A DNA stretch of 64,000 bases from Massilia eburnea (GTDB lineage: Bacteria; Pseudomonadota; Gammaproteobacteria; Burkholderiales; Burkholderiaceae_D): NCBI RefSeq assembly GCF_009720745.1, contig NZ_WNKX01000005.1, positions 124,001 to 188,000 on the forward strand. The letters run 5' to 3'. The notes beneath the pieces were generated by a model. That model ran no database searches. It saw only the letters and a program-made list of their open reading frames with translations, and had not been told where the DNA came from. Both the position numbers and the translations under genes were made by a program. This document shows, one piece after another, positions 9,803 through 19,650 of this stretch. Every line of letters begins with the position of its first letter. The stretch's first letter is position 1.

Positions 9803-10793
9803 TAAGGTTGTTATTTTTGGCGTTGGCCTGATCGGCGGCTCGTTTGCGCGGGCGCTGAAGCAGGCTGGCGTTGTTAAGCATATCGTCGGCGTCGATCGGT
9901 CGCAGGCATTCCTGTCCCGGGCCCTCGAGCTGGGCATCATCGACTCTGCCGCCCAACCCGGTAAACCTGGGGCAGACCCAAGGGTCAGACCCCAGTCCGC
10001 AACCGCCGCAGTCCATGGGTCTGACCCTTGGGTCAGACCCGGCTTTACCGGGTTTGAGGAAGCAATCGCCGGCGCCGACCTGATCCTGCTGGCCGCACCA
10101 GTCGCGCAAACCGCCCGCATCCTGCAATCGATCCTGCCCCACCTCGACGCCACCACCATCGTCACCGACGCCGGCAGCACCAAAACCGACGTGGTCGCGG
10201 CAGCCCGCGCCGTCATGGGCGAGCGGGTCAGGCAATTCATCCCCGGCCACCCCATCGCCGGCCGCGAAACCAACGGCCCCGACGCCGCCATCGTCGACTT
10301 GTACAAAGGCAAAAAAACCGTCCTCACGCCCCTGGCCGAGAACGACCCCGCCGCCGTGGACCGCGTGGCCGCCGCCTGGAAGGCTTGCGGCGCCATCATC
10401 CACACCCTGACCCCGGAAGATCACGACAAGGTGTTCGCCGCCGTCAGCCATCTTCCCCACCTGCTGGCCTACGCGCTGGTAGACGACATCGAGCGCAAGC
10501 CCCACTCGGATTTGCTGTTCCAATATGCTGCCAGCGGATTCCGCGACTTCACCCGCATCGCCGGCAGCTCGCCTGAAATGTGGCGCGACATCAGCCTCGC
10601 CAACCAGGCCGCACTCCTGACTGAGCTGGATGCATATCTGGCACAATTAACCCGTTTGCGCGCCAGCCTGGCCGCTGGCGACGCCGCCGCCCTTGAAGCT
10701 ACCTATGCCAACGCCCAGCGCGCGCGCCGGCAATGGATCGAGACCATCGAGGCGGCTGAGCCGCCGCTGCCGAAAGACGCGGCGGCAGAATAA
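9795..10793 (+). CDS. tyrA: Prephenate dehydrogenase with an in-frame repeat insertion
   Basis: 332 aa from a GTG start. NAD(P)-binding motif IFGVGLIGGSFA is at residues 7-18; AGADLILLAAPV and the C-terminal HLPHLLAYALV fit prephenate dehydrogenase, which makes 4-hydroxyphenylpyruvate. Residues 54-87 are encoded by a family A palindromic repeat inserted in frame between GIIDSAA and EEAIAGAD. Without those 34 residues the protein is 298 aa, the usual size. The insert is Pro/Gly/Arg-rich and falls between Rossmann elements, so it is probably a tolerated surface loop. Confidence 0.94.
   Translation: MLNKVVIFGVGLIGGSFARALKQAGVVKHIVGVDRSQAFLSRALELGIIDSAAQPGKPGADPRVRPQSATAAVHGSDPWVRPGFTGFEEAIAGADLILLAAPVAQTARILQSILPHLDATTIVTDAGSTKTDVVAAARAVMGERVRQFIPGHPIAGRETNGPDAAIVDLYKGKKTVLTPLAENDPAAVDRVAAAWKACGAIIHTLTPEDHDKVFAAVSHLPHLLAYALVDDIERKPHSDLLFQYAASGFRDFTRIAGSSPEMWRDISLANQAALLTELDAYLAQLTRLRASLAAGDAAALEATYANAQRARRQWIETIEAAEPPLPKDAAAE
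9955..10055. repeat. Family A palindromic repeat, copy 2, inside tyrA
   Basis: 101 bp with left arm AACCCGGTAAACCTGGGGCA and right arm GGGTCAGACCCGG...TTTACCGGGTTT. It lies wholly within the tyrA coding frame and has no stop codon in that frame, adding 34 residues (codons 54-87). Confidence 0.9.
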
Positions 10794-10802
10794 GGAACAC
10801 GC

Positions 10803-12134
10803 ATGACTGATTATCCGCATTACCTCGACCTGCTGCCGGTCGCCCGCGCCGAGGGCACGGTGCGCCTGCCAGGCTCGAAATCCATCTCCAACCGCATCCT
10901 GCTTCTGGCCGCTCTGGCCGAAGGCGAGACGCGCGTCATCGACCTGCTGGCGTCGGACGATACCGCCGTGATGCTGGCCGCACTGCGCTCGCTGGGCGTG
11001 GAGTGGGCCGAACACCGCGAAGGCGAAAGCACCGTGCACGTCGTGAAAGGCGTGAAGGGCAGTTGGCCGCTGCGCACCGCCGACCTGTTCATGGGCAATG
11101 CCGGCACCGCGATCCGCCCGCTGACCGCAGCCCTGGCCGTGATCGGCGGCGACTACAAGGTGCATGGCGTGCCGCGCATGCACGAGCGTCCGATCGGCGA
11201 CCTGGTGGACGCCCTGAACGCCGCCGGCGCCGACATCGAATACACGCTGAACAAGGGCTACCCGCCGCTGCACATCCGCAGCGGCGAGTTCAAGTCGCAG
11301 CGCCTGTCCGTGCGCGGCGATGTCTCGAGCCAGTTCCTGACCGCGCTGCTGATGGTGGCGCCGCTGATGGCGCGCGAACATGCCGTGACCATCGACGTGG
11401 AAGGCGAGCTGATTTCCAAGCCTTACATCGAGATCACCCTGAACCTGATCCGCCGCTTTGGCGGTGTGGTCGAGCAGGATGGCTGGTCTTCGTTCACCAT
11501 TCCAGCCGGGCAGACCTACAAGAGCCCTGGCATCATCCACGTTGAAGGCGACGCTTCCAGCGCCTCCTATTTCCTTGCTGCCGGCGCGATTGGCCGTGGC
11601 CCGGTGCGGGTGCAGGGCGTGGGCCGCGAATCGATCCAGGGCGATGTGCGCTTTGCGCAGGCGCTGGAGCAGATGGGCGCAACCATCGTCATGGGCGATA
11701 ACTGGATTGAGGCCAGCGCTTCCGGTCCGCTGAAGGCGGTTGATATGGACTTCAACCATATTCCGGATGCCGCGATGACGATTGCCGTGGCTGCGTTGTA
11801 TGCCGAGGGCACCACAACCTTGCGTAATATCGCGTCCTGGCGCGTGAAGGAGACTGATCGCCTGTCCGCCATGGCGACTGAGCTGCGCAAACTGGGCGCG
11901 ACGGTGGAGGAGGGGGCTGACTGGCTGTCCGTGACGCCGCCTGCCGTGTTGCAGCCGGCCGCCATCGACACTTATGATGACCACCGCATGGCGATGTGCT
12001 TCTCGCTGGCATCGCTGGATGGATACATCCGCCAGGGCGCCAAGGTGCGCATCAATGATCCAAAATGCGTCGCGAAGACGTTCCCTGAGTATTTTTCCGC
12101 GTTCGCGTCGATCGCGAAGCGTGGTAGCGTTTAA
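10803..12134 (+). CDS. aroA: 3-phosphoshikimate 1-carboxyvinyltransferase (EPSP synthase)
   Basis: 443 aa. Transfers the enolpyruvyl group of PEP to shikimate 3-phosphate, the sixth shikimate-pathway step. [20 protein letters not shown] at the N-terminus, [10 protein letters not shown] (PEP site), and YDDHRMAM near the C-terminus are family signatures. It starts 9 bp after tyrA, next in the aromatic block. Intact and of normal length. Confidence 0.97.
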   Translation: MTDYPHYLDLLPVARAEGTVRLPGSKSISNRILLLAALAEGETRVIDLLASDDTAVMLAALRSLGVEWAEHREGESTVHVVKGVKGSWPLRTADLFMGNAGTAIRPLTAALAVIGGDYKVHGVPRMHERPIGDLVDALNAAGADIEYTLNKGYPPLHIRSGEFKSQRLSVRGDVSSQFLTALLMVAPLMAREHAVTIDVEGELISKPYIEITLNLIRRFGGVVEQDGWSSFTIPAGQTYKSPGIIHVEGDASSASYFLAAGAIGRGPVRVQGVGRESIQGDVRFAQALEQMGATIVMGDNWIEASASGPLKAVDMDFNHIPDAAMTIAVAALYAEGTTTLRNIASWRVKETDRLSAMATELRKLGATVEEGADWLSVTPPAVLQPAAIDTYDDHRMAMCFSLASLDGYIRQGAKVRINDPKCVAKTFPEYFSAFASIAKRGSV

Positions 12135-12143
12135 CTTTTAGCC

Positions 12144-12214
12144 AACCAGACCCGCTACCGCCAGCGCCGCGGACTGGGTCAGACCCTTGGGTCTGACCCA
12201 GGTTTACCGGGTCT
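12144..12214. repeat. Family A palindromic repeat, copy 3 (left arm decayed)
   Basis: The right half is well preserved: GGGTCAGACCCTTGGGTCTG, then ACCCAGGTTTACCGGGT. The left arm is only partly recognisable (CAGACCCGCTACCG). It fills the aroA-cmk gap. Confidence 0.75.
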
Positions 12215-12225
12215 AAATTAAATTT

Positions 12226-12894
12226 ATGCCAACATCGAACATCCCAGTCATCACCATCGACGGCCCGACCGCTAGCGGCAAGGGCACCGTGGCCCACAAG
12301 GTCGCGGACAAGCTTGGCTTCCACCTCCTCGATTCCGGCGCCCTGTACCGCCTGACCGCGCTGCAGGCGCTGCGCCGCGAAACCAACCTGAACGACGAGC
12401 ACGCCCTGGCCAAGCTGGCCGAGCACCTCAACATCCATTTCGCCGGCGACGCCATCTATTTGTCGCAAGAAAACGTCACCGACGCCATCCGCGCCGAAGA
12501 AGTTGGCAATACAGCATCAAAAATCGCCGCCCTGCCGGCGGTAAGGCAAGCCCTGTACGGCCTGCAACTGAGTTTCCGTAAGACACCAGGCCTGGTCGCA
12601 GACGGCCGCGACATGGGCTCCGTCATCTTCCCGCACGCCCAGCTGAAGGTGTTTTTGACCGCCTCTGTGGAAGCGCGTGCCGATCGCCGCTATAAGCAAT
12701 TGATCGGAAAGGGAATTTCTGCTAGTATGCAAGACCTGCTGATGGATTTGAAAGCGCGCGACGACCGGGATATGAACCGGGCCATTGCGCCGCTGGCGCC
12801 GGCAGAGGGTGCGTACCTCCTCGATACGTCTGCCATGAACGCTGATGAAGCGACCGAGCAGGTGTTGAAATGGTGGGCCGCTGCCCATAAATAA
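12226..12894 (+). CDS. cmk: Cytidylate kinase
   Basis: 222 aa. Phosphorylates CMP and dCMP using ATP. The P-loop GPTASGKGT is at residues 13-21; [14 protein letters not shown] and [13 protein letters not shown] are typical of bacterial CMP kinases. The conserved cmk-rpsA order is kept, with a 77-bp gap to rpsA. Normal length. Confidence 0.96.
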   Translation: MPTSNIPVITIDGPTASGKGTVAHKVADKLGFHLLDSGALYRLTALQALRRETNLNDEHALAKLAEHLNIHFAGDAIYLSQENVTDAIRAEEVGNTASKIAALPAVRQALYGLQLSFRKTPGLVADGRDMGSVIFPHAQLKVFLTASVEARADRRYKQLIGKGISASMQDLLMDLKARDDRDMNRAIAPLAPAEGAYLLDTSAMNADEATEQVLKWWAAAHK

Positions 12895-12971
12895 ATAGCT
12901 GTTTTTGTTCAACCCTCAACCCAGTTGAAGCCGCATAGTGCGGGCCTTACTGGCTAACCTGGAAATAAATA

Positions 12972-14648
12972 ATGGAAAGTTTTGCAGCCCTCTTCGAAGA
13001 GTCCCTGTCGCGTCAAGACATGCGCTCTGGCGAAGTGATCTCCGCTGAAGTCGTGCGTCTGGACCACAACTTTGTGATCGTCAACGCAGGCCTGAAATCG
13101 GAAGCTTTCATTCCTGTTGAAGAATTCAAGAATGACCAAGGCGAACTGGAAGTCAAAGTAGGCGACTTCGTTTCCGTGGCCATCGAATCGCTGGAAAATG
13201 GTTTCGGCGATACCATCCTGTCCCGTGACAAGGCCAAGCGCCTGGCATCGTGGCTGGCACTGGAAAAAGCAATGGAATCCGGCGAGATCGTCGTTGGTAC
13301 CGTCAATGGCAAAGTCAAGGGCGGCCTGACCGTTCTGACCAACGGCATCCGTGCTTTCCTGCCAGGTTCGCTGGTAGACACCCGTCCAGTCAAGGACACC
13401 ACCCCATTCGAAGGCAAGACCCTCGAGTTCAAGGTTATCAAGCTGGACCGCAAGCGCAACAACGTGGTTCTGTCCCGCCGCGCCGTCATCGAAGCTTCGA
13501 TGGGCGAAGAGCGTCAGAAGCTGATGGAAACCCTGAAAGAAGGCACCGTGGTAACCGGCGTCGTCAAGAACATCACCGACTACGGTGCGTTCGTTGACCT
13601 GGGCGGCATCGACGGCCTGCTGCACATCACCGACCTGGCATGGCGTCGTGTACGTCACCCATCCGAAGTCCTGACCGTTGGCCAGGAAATCACCGCCAAG
13701 GTCCTGAAGTACGATCAAGAGAAGAACCGTGTGTCCCTGGGCGTGAAGCAACTGGGCGACGATCCTTGGACCGGTCTGTCCCGTCGTTACCCACAAGGCA
13801 CCCGCCTGTTCGGTAAAGTCACCAACCTGACCGACTACGGTGCGTTCGTTGAAGTTGAACAGGGCATCGAAGGCCTGGTTCACGTGTCCGAAATGGACTG
13901 GACCAACAAGAACGTGGCTCCTAACAAAGTCGTTCAACTGGGCGACGAAGTTGAAGTCATGGTCCTGGAAATCGACGAAGAGCGTCGTCGTATCTCCCTG
14001 GGTATGAAGCAGTGCAAGGCCAACCCTTGGGACGACTTCGGCATGACCCACAAGAAGGGCGATAAGGTCAAAGGCGCAATCAAGTCGATCACCGACTTCG
14101 GCGTGTTCATCGGCCTGCCAGGCAACATCGACGGCCTGGTGCACCTGTCCGACCTGTCCTGGACCGAGTCCGGCGAAGAAGCCGTACGCAAGTTCAAGAA
14201 AGGTGACGAACTGGAAGCCGTGGTTCTGGCAATCGACGTTGAGCGTGAGCGCGTTTCCCTGGGCGTTAAGCAACTGGAAGGCGATCCATTCAACAACTTC
14301 GCAGCCATGAACGACAAGGGCTCCCTGGTCACCGGTACCGTTAAGTCGGTTGAGCCAAAAGGCGCCGTGATCGCCCTGTCCGAAGAAGTTGAAGGCTACC
14401 TGCGCGCTTCCGAAATCTCCCGCGACCGCGTGGAAGATGCCGGCACCCACCTGAAGGTTGGCGATTCCGTGGAAGCCCTGGTGATCAACATCGATCGCAA
14501 GGCACGTTCGATCCAGCTGTCGATCAAAGCTAAAGACAACGCAGAAACTGCTGAAGTGATGTCGAAGATGGCCGCTGATTCCAGCGCCGCTTCCGGCACC
14601 ACCAGCCTGGGCGCGCTGCTGAAAGCTAAGTTCGACAACAAGAACTAA
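12972..14648 (+). CDS. rpsA: 30S ribosomal protein S1
   Basis: 558 aa. mRNA-binding ribosomal protein with six S1 (OB-fold) repeats; the third to fifth are clearest (for example [20 protein letters not shown] and [20 protein letters not shown]). It begins [12 protein letters not shown], as in other proteobacteria. The region upstream has no strong Shine-Dalgarno (GGAAATAAATA), consistent with the structured, S1-autoregulated leaders known for this gene. ihfB follows after 16 bp. Confidence 0.98.
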   Translation: MESFAALFEESLSRQDMRSGEVISAEVVRLDHNFVIVNAGLKSEAFIPVEEFKNDQGELEVKVGDFVSVAIESLENGFGDTILSRDKAKRLASWLALEKAMESGEIVVGTVNGKVKGGLTVLTNGIRAFLPGSLVDTRPVKDTTPFEGKTLEFKVIKLDRKRNNVVLSRRAVIEASMGEERQKLMETLKEGTVVTGVVKNITDYGAFVDLGGIDGLLHITDLAWRRVRHPSEVLTVGQEITAKVLKYDQEKNRVSLGVKQLGDDPWTGLSRRYPQGTRLFGKVTNLTDYGAFVEVEQGIEGLVHVSEMDWTNKNVAPNKVVQLGDEVEVMVLEIDEERRRISLGMKQCKANPWDDFGMTHKKGDKVKGAIKSITDFGVFIGLPGNIDGLVHLSDLSWTESGEEAVRKFKKGDELEAVVLAIDVERERVSLGVKQLEGDPFNNFAAMNDKGSLVTGTVKSVEPKGAVIALSEEVEGYLRASEISRDRVEDAGTHLKVGDSVEALVINIDRKARSIQLSIKAKDNAETAEVMSKMAADSSAASGTTSLGALLKAKFDNKN

Positions 14649-14664
14649 TCTACCGAGCACTTAG

Positions 14665-14970
14665 ATGACTAAGTCCGAATTGATCAACCGACTGGCTGAG
14701 CGTTACTCCCAGCTGGTGGCTAAAGATGCGGAGTATGCCGTCAAGACCATCCTCGATGCGATGACCAACGCCTTGGCCGACGGCCAGCGCATCGAGATCC
14801 GTGGTTTTGGCAGCTTTGCCCTGAATTCGCGGCCGCCACGCATTGGGCGCAATCCCAAGTCCGGCGACAAGGTGATGGTCCCTGAAAAACGGGTGCCGCA
14901 CTTCAAGCCTGGCAAGCAGCTGCGCGAGCGGGTCGATGCGATGGTCGGGCAACCGATCATTGAGGACTGA
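14665..14970 (+). CDS. ihfB: Integration host factor subunit beta
   Basis: 101 aa, HU/IHF fold. [17 protein letters not shown] at the N-terminus and the DNA-intercalating arm [19 protein letters not shown] identify IHF-beta. With IHF-alpha it bends DNA by more than 160 degrees at WATCAANNNNTTR sites. The rpsA-ihfB order is conserved in proteobacteria. A strong terminator follows. The protein is relevant to the IHF-like sites in the array at 51353-52033. Confidence 0.96.
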   Translation: MTKSELINRLAERYSQLVAKDAEYAVKTILDAMTNALADGQRIEIRGFGSFALNSRPPRIGRNPKSGDKVMVPEKRVPHFKPGKQLRERVDAMVGQPIIED

Positions 14971-14992
14971 GTCTCCGGCAAAGTAGAATGAA

Positions 14993-15021
14993 GGGGCGGG
15001 CATTTGCCTGCCCCTTTTTTT
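14993..15021 (+). terminator. Rho-independent terminator of the rpsA-ihfB transcript
   Basis: Stem GGGGCGGGC / GCCTGCCCC (one G-U pair, ATTT-type loop) followed by seven T residues. It starts 22 bp after the ihfB stop. Confidence 0.9.
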
Positions 15022-15026
15022 GTTGT

Positions 15027-15147
15027 TTTAAACCCGGTAAACCTGGGTCTGACCCGAGGGTCAGCCCCTGTCTGATCAGCGGCCTGCGGCTGCGAGACCG
15101 TACAGGGTCAGGCACTTGTGCCTGACCCAGGTTTACCGGGTTTAAAA
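15027..15147. repeat. Family A palindromic repeat, copy 4
   Basis: The most complete copy: outer arms TTTAAACCCGGTAAACC and GGTTTACCGGGTTTAAA are perfect complements. Inner arms are TGGGTCTGACC and GGCACTTGTGCCTGACCCA, so the inner motif differs between arms. About 120 bp, between the ihfB terminator and lapA. Confidence 0.9.
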
Positions 15148-15162
15148 AGATAGGAACCGAGA

Positions 15163-15468
15163 ATGAAATTTATTTCAACCGCCTTCGGCGTTGTCCTGTT
15201 TGTCCTGTTCTTTGGTTTTGCCCTGAAAAACACGCAGGAAGTCGACCTGCACCTGTTCCTGAATTACGAGCTGCGCGGCCCTCTGGTGCTGATGCTGCTG
15301 GCCTTCTTCGTCGCCGGCGCCGCCCTGTGCATCCTTGCGCTCACCCCAACCTTGTTCCGCCAGCGCCGCGAATCGAACAAGCAGAAATCCACCATCCAAT
15401 CCCTGCAAAGCGCCGCCATGCAAGTGAACGAGCGCCCTATGCCGGACAGCATCAACACCCAGCAATAA
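15163..15468 (+). CDS. lapA: LapA family (DUF1049) inner membrane protein
   Basis: 101 aa with two transmembrane segments (about 3-22 and 42-65) and a basic, Gln-rich cytoplasmic tail. The FALKNTQEVDLHLF segment is characteristic of LapA/YciS. In E. coli LapA works with LapB to tune LPS synthesis through LpxC turnover. lapB starts 7 bp downstream, as in other proteobacteria. Confidence 0.88.
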   Translation: MKFISTAFGVVLFVLFFGFALKNTQEVDLHLFLNYELRGPLVLMLLAFFVAGAALCILALTPTLFRQRRESNKQKSTIQSLQSAAMQVNERPMPDSINTQQ

Positions 15469-15475
15469 GAAAAAT

Positions 15476-16651
15476 ATGGAATTTGAATTCTGGTGGCTGC
15501 TGGGCATCCCAGCCTTCTTCACCCTGGGCTGGATCGCCGCCCGCGTCGATATCCGCGCCGTGGTATCCGAATCGCGCACCCTGCCGCGCGGCTACTTCCG
15601 CGGCCTGAACCACCTGCTGAACGACCAGCCGGACAAGGCGATCGACTCCTTCATCGAGATCGTCAAGCTCGATCCCGAAACGGCCGACATGCACTTCGCA
15701 CTGGGAAACCTGTTCCGCCGCCGCGGCGAAACGGAGCGCGCCATCCGCGTACACCAGAACCTCCTGTCGCGGCCCGACCTGCCGGCCGAGCAGCGCGCCC
15801 ACGCCGAATATGAGCTGGGCCAGGATTACCTGAAAGCCGGCCTGCTGGACCGCGCCGAAGAAACCTACACCCGCCTGCTCGATACCTCTTACGCCGTGCA
15901 AGGCCGCAAAGCCCTGCTCGAGATCTACCAGCGCGAAAAAGAATGGCAGCGCGCGATCGATGCAGCCGTCGCGCTGCAGGACGCCGGCGCCGGCTCGCGC
16001 CAGAAAGAGATCTCCCAGTTCTATTGCGAGCTGGCGCAGGACGCGCTGGTTCACATGAAGCCCGAAGAAGCGGAACTGTTGCTGGAAAAAGCCCTGCACG
16101 CCGACCGCGCCAGCGTACGCGCCACCATCCTGTGCGGCGACGCCTTGCTGGCCAAGGGCGACACCGAAGCCGCGCTGATGATGTGGCGCCGCGTCGAACA
16201 GCAATCCGTACCGCACACCGCGCTGGTGGCAACGCGCCTGATGGATGGCTACCGCAAGGTAGGCCGCCCGCAGGAAGGCGTCAGCCTGCTGAAATCCTAC
16301 CTCGAGCAAGCGTCCTCGATCGACCTGCTGGAAGTGGTGTTCAAGGCCGTCATCGAGCTGGAAGGCGTGGAAACCGCCAAGCAGCTGGTGATCGATGAAC
16401 TGCGCCGCACTCCAACCCTGCTCGGCCTCGACAAGCTGCTGGAAGCGCGCATGATGGATGCCCCGGCCTCGGTGCTGTCCGAGCTGTCGATGGTCAAGAA
16501 CCTGGTGCACGGCTACACGCAAAAGCTGGCCCGCTACCAATGCAGCCACTGCGGCTTCAAAGCGCGCCAGTTCTACTGGCACTGCCCGGGCTGCAGCCGC
16601 TGGGATTCCTACCCGCCGCGCCGCACCGAAGAACTCAACGTAATGAATTAA
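15476..16651 (+). CDS. lapB: Lipopolysaccharide assembly protein LapB
   Basis: 391 aa. N-terminal membrane anchor (FWWLLGIPAFFTLGWIAA), then a run of TPR repeats from about residue 45 to 340, then a C-terminal rubredoxin-type metal site CSHCG...CPGC. LapB is an adaptor that recruits FtsH to degrade LpxC. Length and domain order match the family. It sits between lapA and rfaE, consistent with envelope LPS control. Confidence 0.93.
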   Translation: MEFEFWWLLGIPAFFTLGWIAARVDIRAVVSESRTLPRGYFRGLNHLLNDQPDKAIDSFIEIVKLDPETADMHFALGNLFRRRGETERAIRVHQNLLSRPDLPAEQRAHAEYELGQDYLKAGLLDRAEETYTRLLDTSYAVQGRKALLEIYQREKEWQRAIDAAVALQDAGAGSRQKEISQFYCELAQDALVHMKPEEAELLLEKALHADRASVRATILCGDALLAKGDTEAALMMWRRVEQQSVPHTALVATRLMDGYRKVGRPQEGVSLLKSYLEQASSIDLLEVVFKAVIELEGVETAKQLVIDELRRTPTLLGLDKLLEARMMDAPASVLSELSMVKNLVHGYTQKLARYQCSHCGFKARQFYWHCPGCSRWDSYPPRRTEELNVMN

Positions 16652-16655
16652 GACC

Positions 16656-17582
16656 ATGAGCAAAGCACCCGCACTCGACAAAGTACGCATCCTCGTCGCC
16701 GGCGACGTCATGCTCGACCGCTACTGGTTCGGCGACGTCAGCCGCATCTCGCCGGAAGCCCCGGTTCCCGTGGTACGCATCGAACGCCGCGAAGCCCGCC
16801 TGGGCGGCGCCGCCAACGTCGCACGTAATGCAGCCGCACTGGGCGCGCACGCCGGCCTGCTCGGCATCATCGGCGCCGACGAAGCAGGCGCCGAAGTAGA
16901 GCAGCTGTTACAAGGCGGCGGCATCCACAGCTACCTGAAGCACGACAACGCCATCTCCACCATCATCAAGCTGCGCGTGATCGGCCGCCAGCAGCAGATG
17001 GTCCGCATCGACTTTGAAGAAGCGCCAAGCGAATCGGTGCTGCGTAACAAGCTGGTGCAGTTCAAGACCCTGCTGCCGGAATACGACGTGATCGTGCTGT
17101 CCGACTACAACAAGGGCGGCCTGGTCGACGTCGCAGAAATGATCGCCACCGCCCGCGCGGCCGGCAAGATCGTGATGGTCGACCCGAAAGGCGACGACTT
17201 CTCGCCCTACAAAGGCGCCACCGTGCTGACCCCGAACAAATCGGAACTGAAGCGCATCGTCGGCAGCTGGAGCAGCGAAGAACAGCTGGTCACCAAAGCC
17301 CAGAACTTGCGCGCAGAGTTGTCGCTGGACGCACTGCTGCTGACCCGATCGGAAGAGGGCATGACCTTGTTCACGGACAGCGGCATCTTCAACGTCCAGG
17401 CCAGCGCCCGCGAAGTGTTCGACGTCTCCGGCGCCGGCGACACCGTGATCGCCACCATGGCCGCCATGCTGGGCTCCGGCGCCGGCTGGCAGGAAGCGGT
17501 GGAAACCGCCAACCGCGCCGGCGGCATCGTGGTCGGCAAGCTCGGCACCGCCACCGTCACCCGCGACGAACTATTCGCCTAA
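16656..17582 (+). CDS. rfaE1: D-glycero-beta-D-manno-heptose-7-phosphate kinase
   Basis: 308 aa PfkB-family sugar kinase. VAGDVMLDRYWFGDVSRISPEAPVPV is diagnostic (cited in part: GDVMLDRYWFGDVSRISPE). The C-terminal VSGAGDTVIATMAAML holds the catalytic Asp and anion hole. It corresponds to the first domain of E. coli HldE; the adenylyltransferase domain is absent here, as in other betaproteobacteria with split genes. It provides ADP-heptose precursor for LPS core. It ends 8 bp before a family B hairpin. Confidence 0.93.
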   Translation: MSKAPALDKVRILVAGDVMLDRYWFGDVSRISPEAPVPVVRIERREARLGGAANVARNAAALGAHAGLLGIIGADEAGAEVEQLLQGGGIHSYLKHDNAISTIIKLRVIGRQQQMVRIDFEEAPSESVLRNKLVQFKTLLPEYDVIVLSDYNKGGLVDVAEMIATARAAGKIVMVDPKGDDFSPYKGATVLTPNKSELKRIVGSWSSEEQLVTKAQNLRAELSLDALLLTRSEEGMTLFTDSGIFNVQASAREVFDVSGAGDTVIATMAAMLGSGAGWQEAVETANRAGGIVVGKLGTATVTRDELFA

Positions 17583-17590
17583 AGTTCGGG

Positions 17591-17667
17591 GGCGGAAGAA
17601 AAAAAGGGGACGTAACACATTTTCGGCAAAGCCGAAAATGTGTTACGTCCCCTTTTTTTCTTCCGCC
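17591..17667. repeat. Family B hairpin, copy 2 (bidirectional terminator-like)
   Basis: Arms of about 37 bp with an AAA loop: GGCGGAAGAAAAAAAGGGGA then CGTAACACATTTTCGGC, and the complement. The A-run before and T-run after the GC part allow termination on both strands. It lies exactly between the convergent genes rfaE1 and the M48 peptidase. Confidence 0.9.
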
Positions 17668-17672
17668 GACTT

Positions 17673-19493
17673 TTATGATTGTTGGCGCGAGACCTGGTGC
17701 CGGTGACGGTAGCCGCCGAGCGTTTGCTTCAGCAGTTCGCGGTGGGGCTTGATGCCGGGCAGCTTCACCTTCTTCGTTGAGGTCTTGCCGCTGCCTGGGT
17801 CTTTCACCGTCAGCTTCAGCACGTCGCCGCCGTAGCCGTCTTCGTAATTGATGCCCTTGATCTGGTCCCAGCCGTAATTGCTTTGGTCCTTGGCGACGGT
17901 GACGCCGTCATACGCTACCGCAACCGCGCCGAAATCCTGTGGCGGGAAGTACTTCAATACGATGGCAAGCTCCTGTTCATTCGATGGCAGGTAGCGATAG
18001 GCCAGCACGTGCTCATGCGCCTGGGCGAAGCGTGATTCGTAGGCGCTCCAGAGGCGGCTCTCGATGTCGGCTGCGTTCAGGATCTCGCTGTACCAGCTCG
18101 CCGTCACCTCGGTCGCCACGACGGCGCCAAACAGCTTGGCGGGAATCGGGCTGCTGACATTCTCCATGCGTTCGGTCAGCTTGGGGTGTGAGTCGAATGG
18201 GTGCGGGATGTTGGCGCCGTCCATCGCATCCTGGAATTTGTCGGAGTAGGCGAAAGGCTTCAGGCCTTGCGCAACGTAGGCCGAAATGCCGATTTCACCT
18301 TCATGGCGTTCGCCGCGCTGGAACAGCTCTTCTTCAATCTGGCCGCGATAGTTGCCGTAGGCGGAAATCTTGATCAGTGCCGAAATCAGCGGCCGTCCGG
18401 AAACCGCCTGCGCGGCAGCGCGGTCGGCCAGGAATTCGCGTGCGCGGCTTTCGCGCATCAGGCCCAGTTCCAGTGCGGTGCGGTACACGATCAGCGGGTA
18501 GAAGGCGACCAGCGTCATCACCTTGCCGCGCATGGCGCCAATGTAGCCGTCGAACTGCGACAGCGCAGGGCCGAGTTTTGCGCTGCGTTCGGTGTCGCCG
18601 CCGCTGAAGTGCGCAAGTTCGTGCGCCAGCACGGCGTCTGCTTCGCGCTGGTCCAGCACGCGAAGCAGCGGGAGGCTGACGAACAGGCTGCGCCCGTCGA
18701 CAGTCCCTTTGGCCAGCGTGATCGGGCTTTCCGTGACGAAGAAGTTGGTATCGATGCCGCCGATGATCTGGCGTGGCGGTTCGGTGCCCAGCGTCTGGGC
18801 CAGGTTGCGCACGCGCTGCCACAATGCCGGCGCATCCTGTTCGCGCACAAGTTCACCTTCGACTTCGAACTTCCATTTGGTGCGTGCAAAAATCTGGGCC
18901 ACGGCTACCACTGCGGCAGCAGCGGCGCCAATGCCAGTGAGCATTACCAGCTTGACCGAATACCTTTCGAGGTACCAGGCCGTGAGCCAGAACGAGAGCC
19001 AGGCCAGCATCGCATTCTGTACCACCACTTCAACCGCGCCAGACCACGACAGCAGGCGCCAGCCGATCAGCAGGCTGCGGTACTGGGCGTCGCGGTCGCG
19101 TTGGGCGGCCACGCATAGCGCGGCGATGACTGCGGCCACGGCGGCTCCCCAGAACAGCATGGCTTTGGAGATCGTGTGCGCCCAGTAGAACTGCCACTGG
19201 TCGCCCCACGGATCGCAAGCGCGGGCCCGGTAGTCCGCCAGCGCCGGATCATTGTTGCCGCACACGGTGGATGGCGGATTGGCGCGAAAGCGGGCTAGGA
19301 CTTGCTCGCGTTCCGCCGCCGATTCGCCAGACTTGCGTAAGTCGCCGTCAATGGCTTCGATAAATTGACGGTCCCAGGTTTTCAGTACATGTCCGCTGAA
19401 AAGCAGGGTGACCGTCGGGACAAGGGCCAGTGCCAGCACGGCATAAAGCGCCATACGCAGCAGTTCGGATTTAAGGGTATGCAAGGAGCGCAT
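17673..19493 (-). CDS. M48 family membrane metallopeptidase
   Basis: 606 aa. Several transmembrane segments in the N-terminal third, then an M48 zinc-peptidase domain with HELAH at about residue 291 (VLAHELAHFSGGDTERSA). A later SHPKLTERMENV fits the family. M48 enzymes such as HtpX act in membrane protein quality control; this one is about twice HtpX length, and the substrate is unknown. I chose the ATG at 19493; an in-frame TTG at 19520 is possible. Confidence 0.88.
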   Translation of the reverse strand: MRSLHTLKSELLRMALYAVLALALVPTVTLLFSGHVLKTWDRQFIEAIDGDLRKSGESAAEREQVLARFRANPPSTVCGNNDPALADYRARACDPWGDQWQFYWAHTISKAMLFWGAAVAAVIAALCVAAQRDRDAQYRSLLIGWRLLSWSGAVEVVVQNAMLAWLSFWLTAWYLERYSVKLVMLTGIGAAAAAVVAVAQIFARTKWKFEVEGELVREQDAPALWQRVRNLAQTLGTEPPRQIIGGIDTNFFVTESPITLAKGTVDGRSLFVSLPLLRVLDQREADAVLAHELAHFSGGDTERSAKLGPALSQFDGYIGAMRGKVMTLVAFYPLIVYRTALELGLMRESRAREFLADRAAAQAVSGRPLISALIKISAYGNYRGQIEEELFQRGERHEGEIGISAYVAQGLKPFAYSDKFQDAMDGANIPHPFDSHPKLTERMENVSSPIPAKLFGAVVATEVTASWYSEILNAADIESRLWSAYESRFAQAHEHVLAYRYLPSNEQELAIVLKYFPPQDFGAVAVAYDGVTVAKDQSNYGWDQIKGINYEDGYGGDVLKLTVKDPGSGKTSTKKVKLPGIKPHRELLKQTLGGYRHRHQVSRQQS

Positions 19494-19650
19494 TGGTGAT
19501 TGAAATTGCCAAAAATTCAAGTATGGCAGGACATCTTTAGTTGCGCCATCGCAATTTCTAATTTTGTGGTAAATCTGGCATCTGATTACCGGCGCGGCAA
19601 GCGGAGCTTCTTTGTTATATTGGCAATTCGATCAACCACCGACGATTGCC

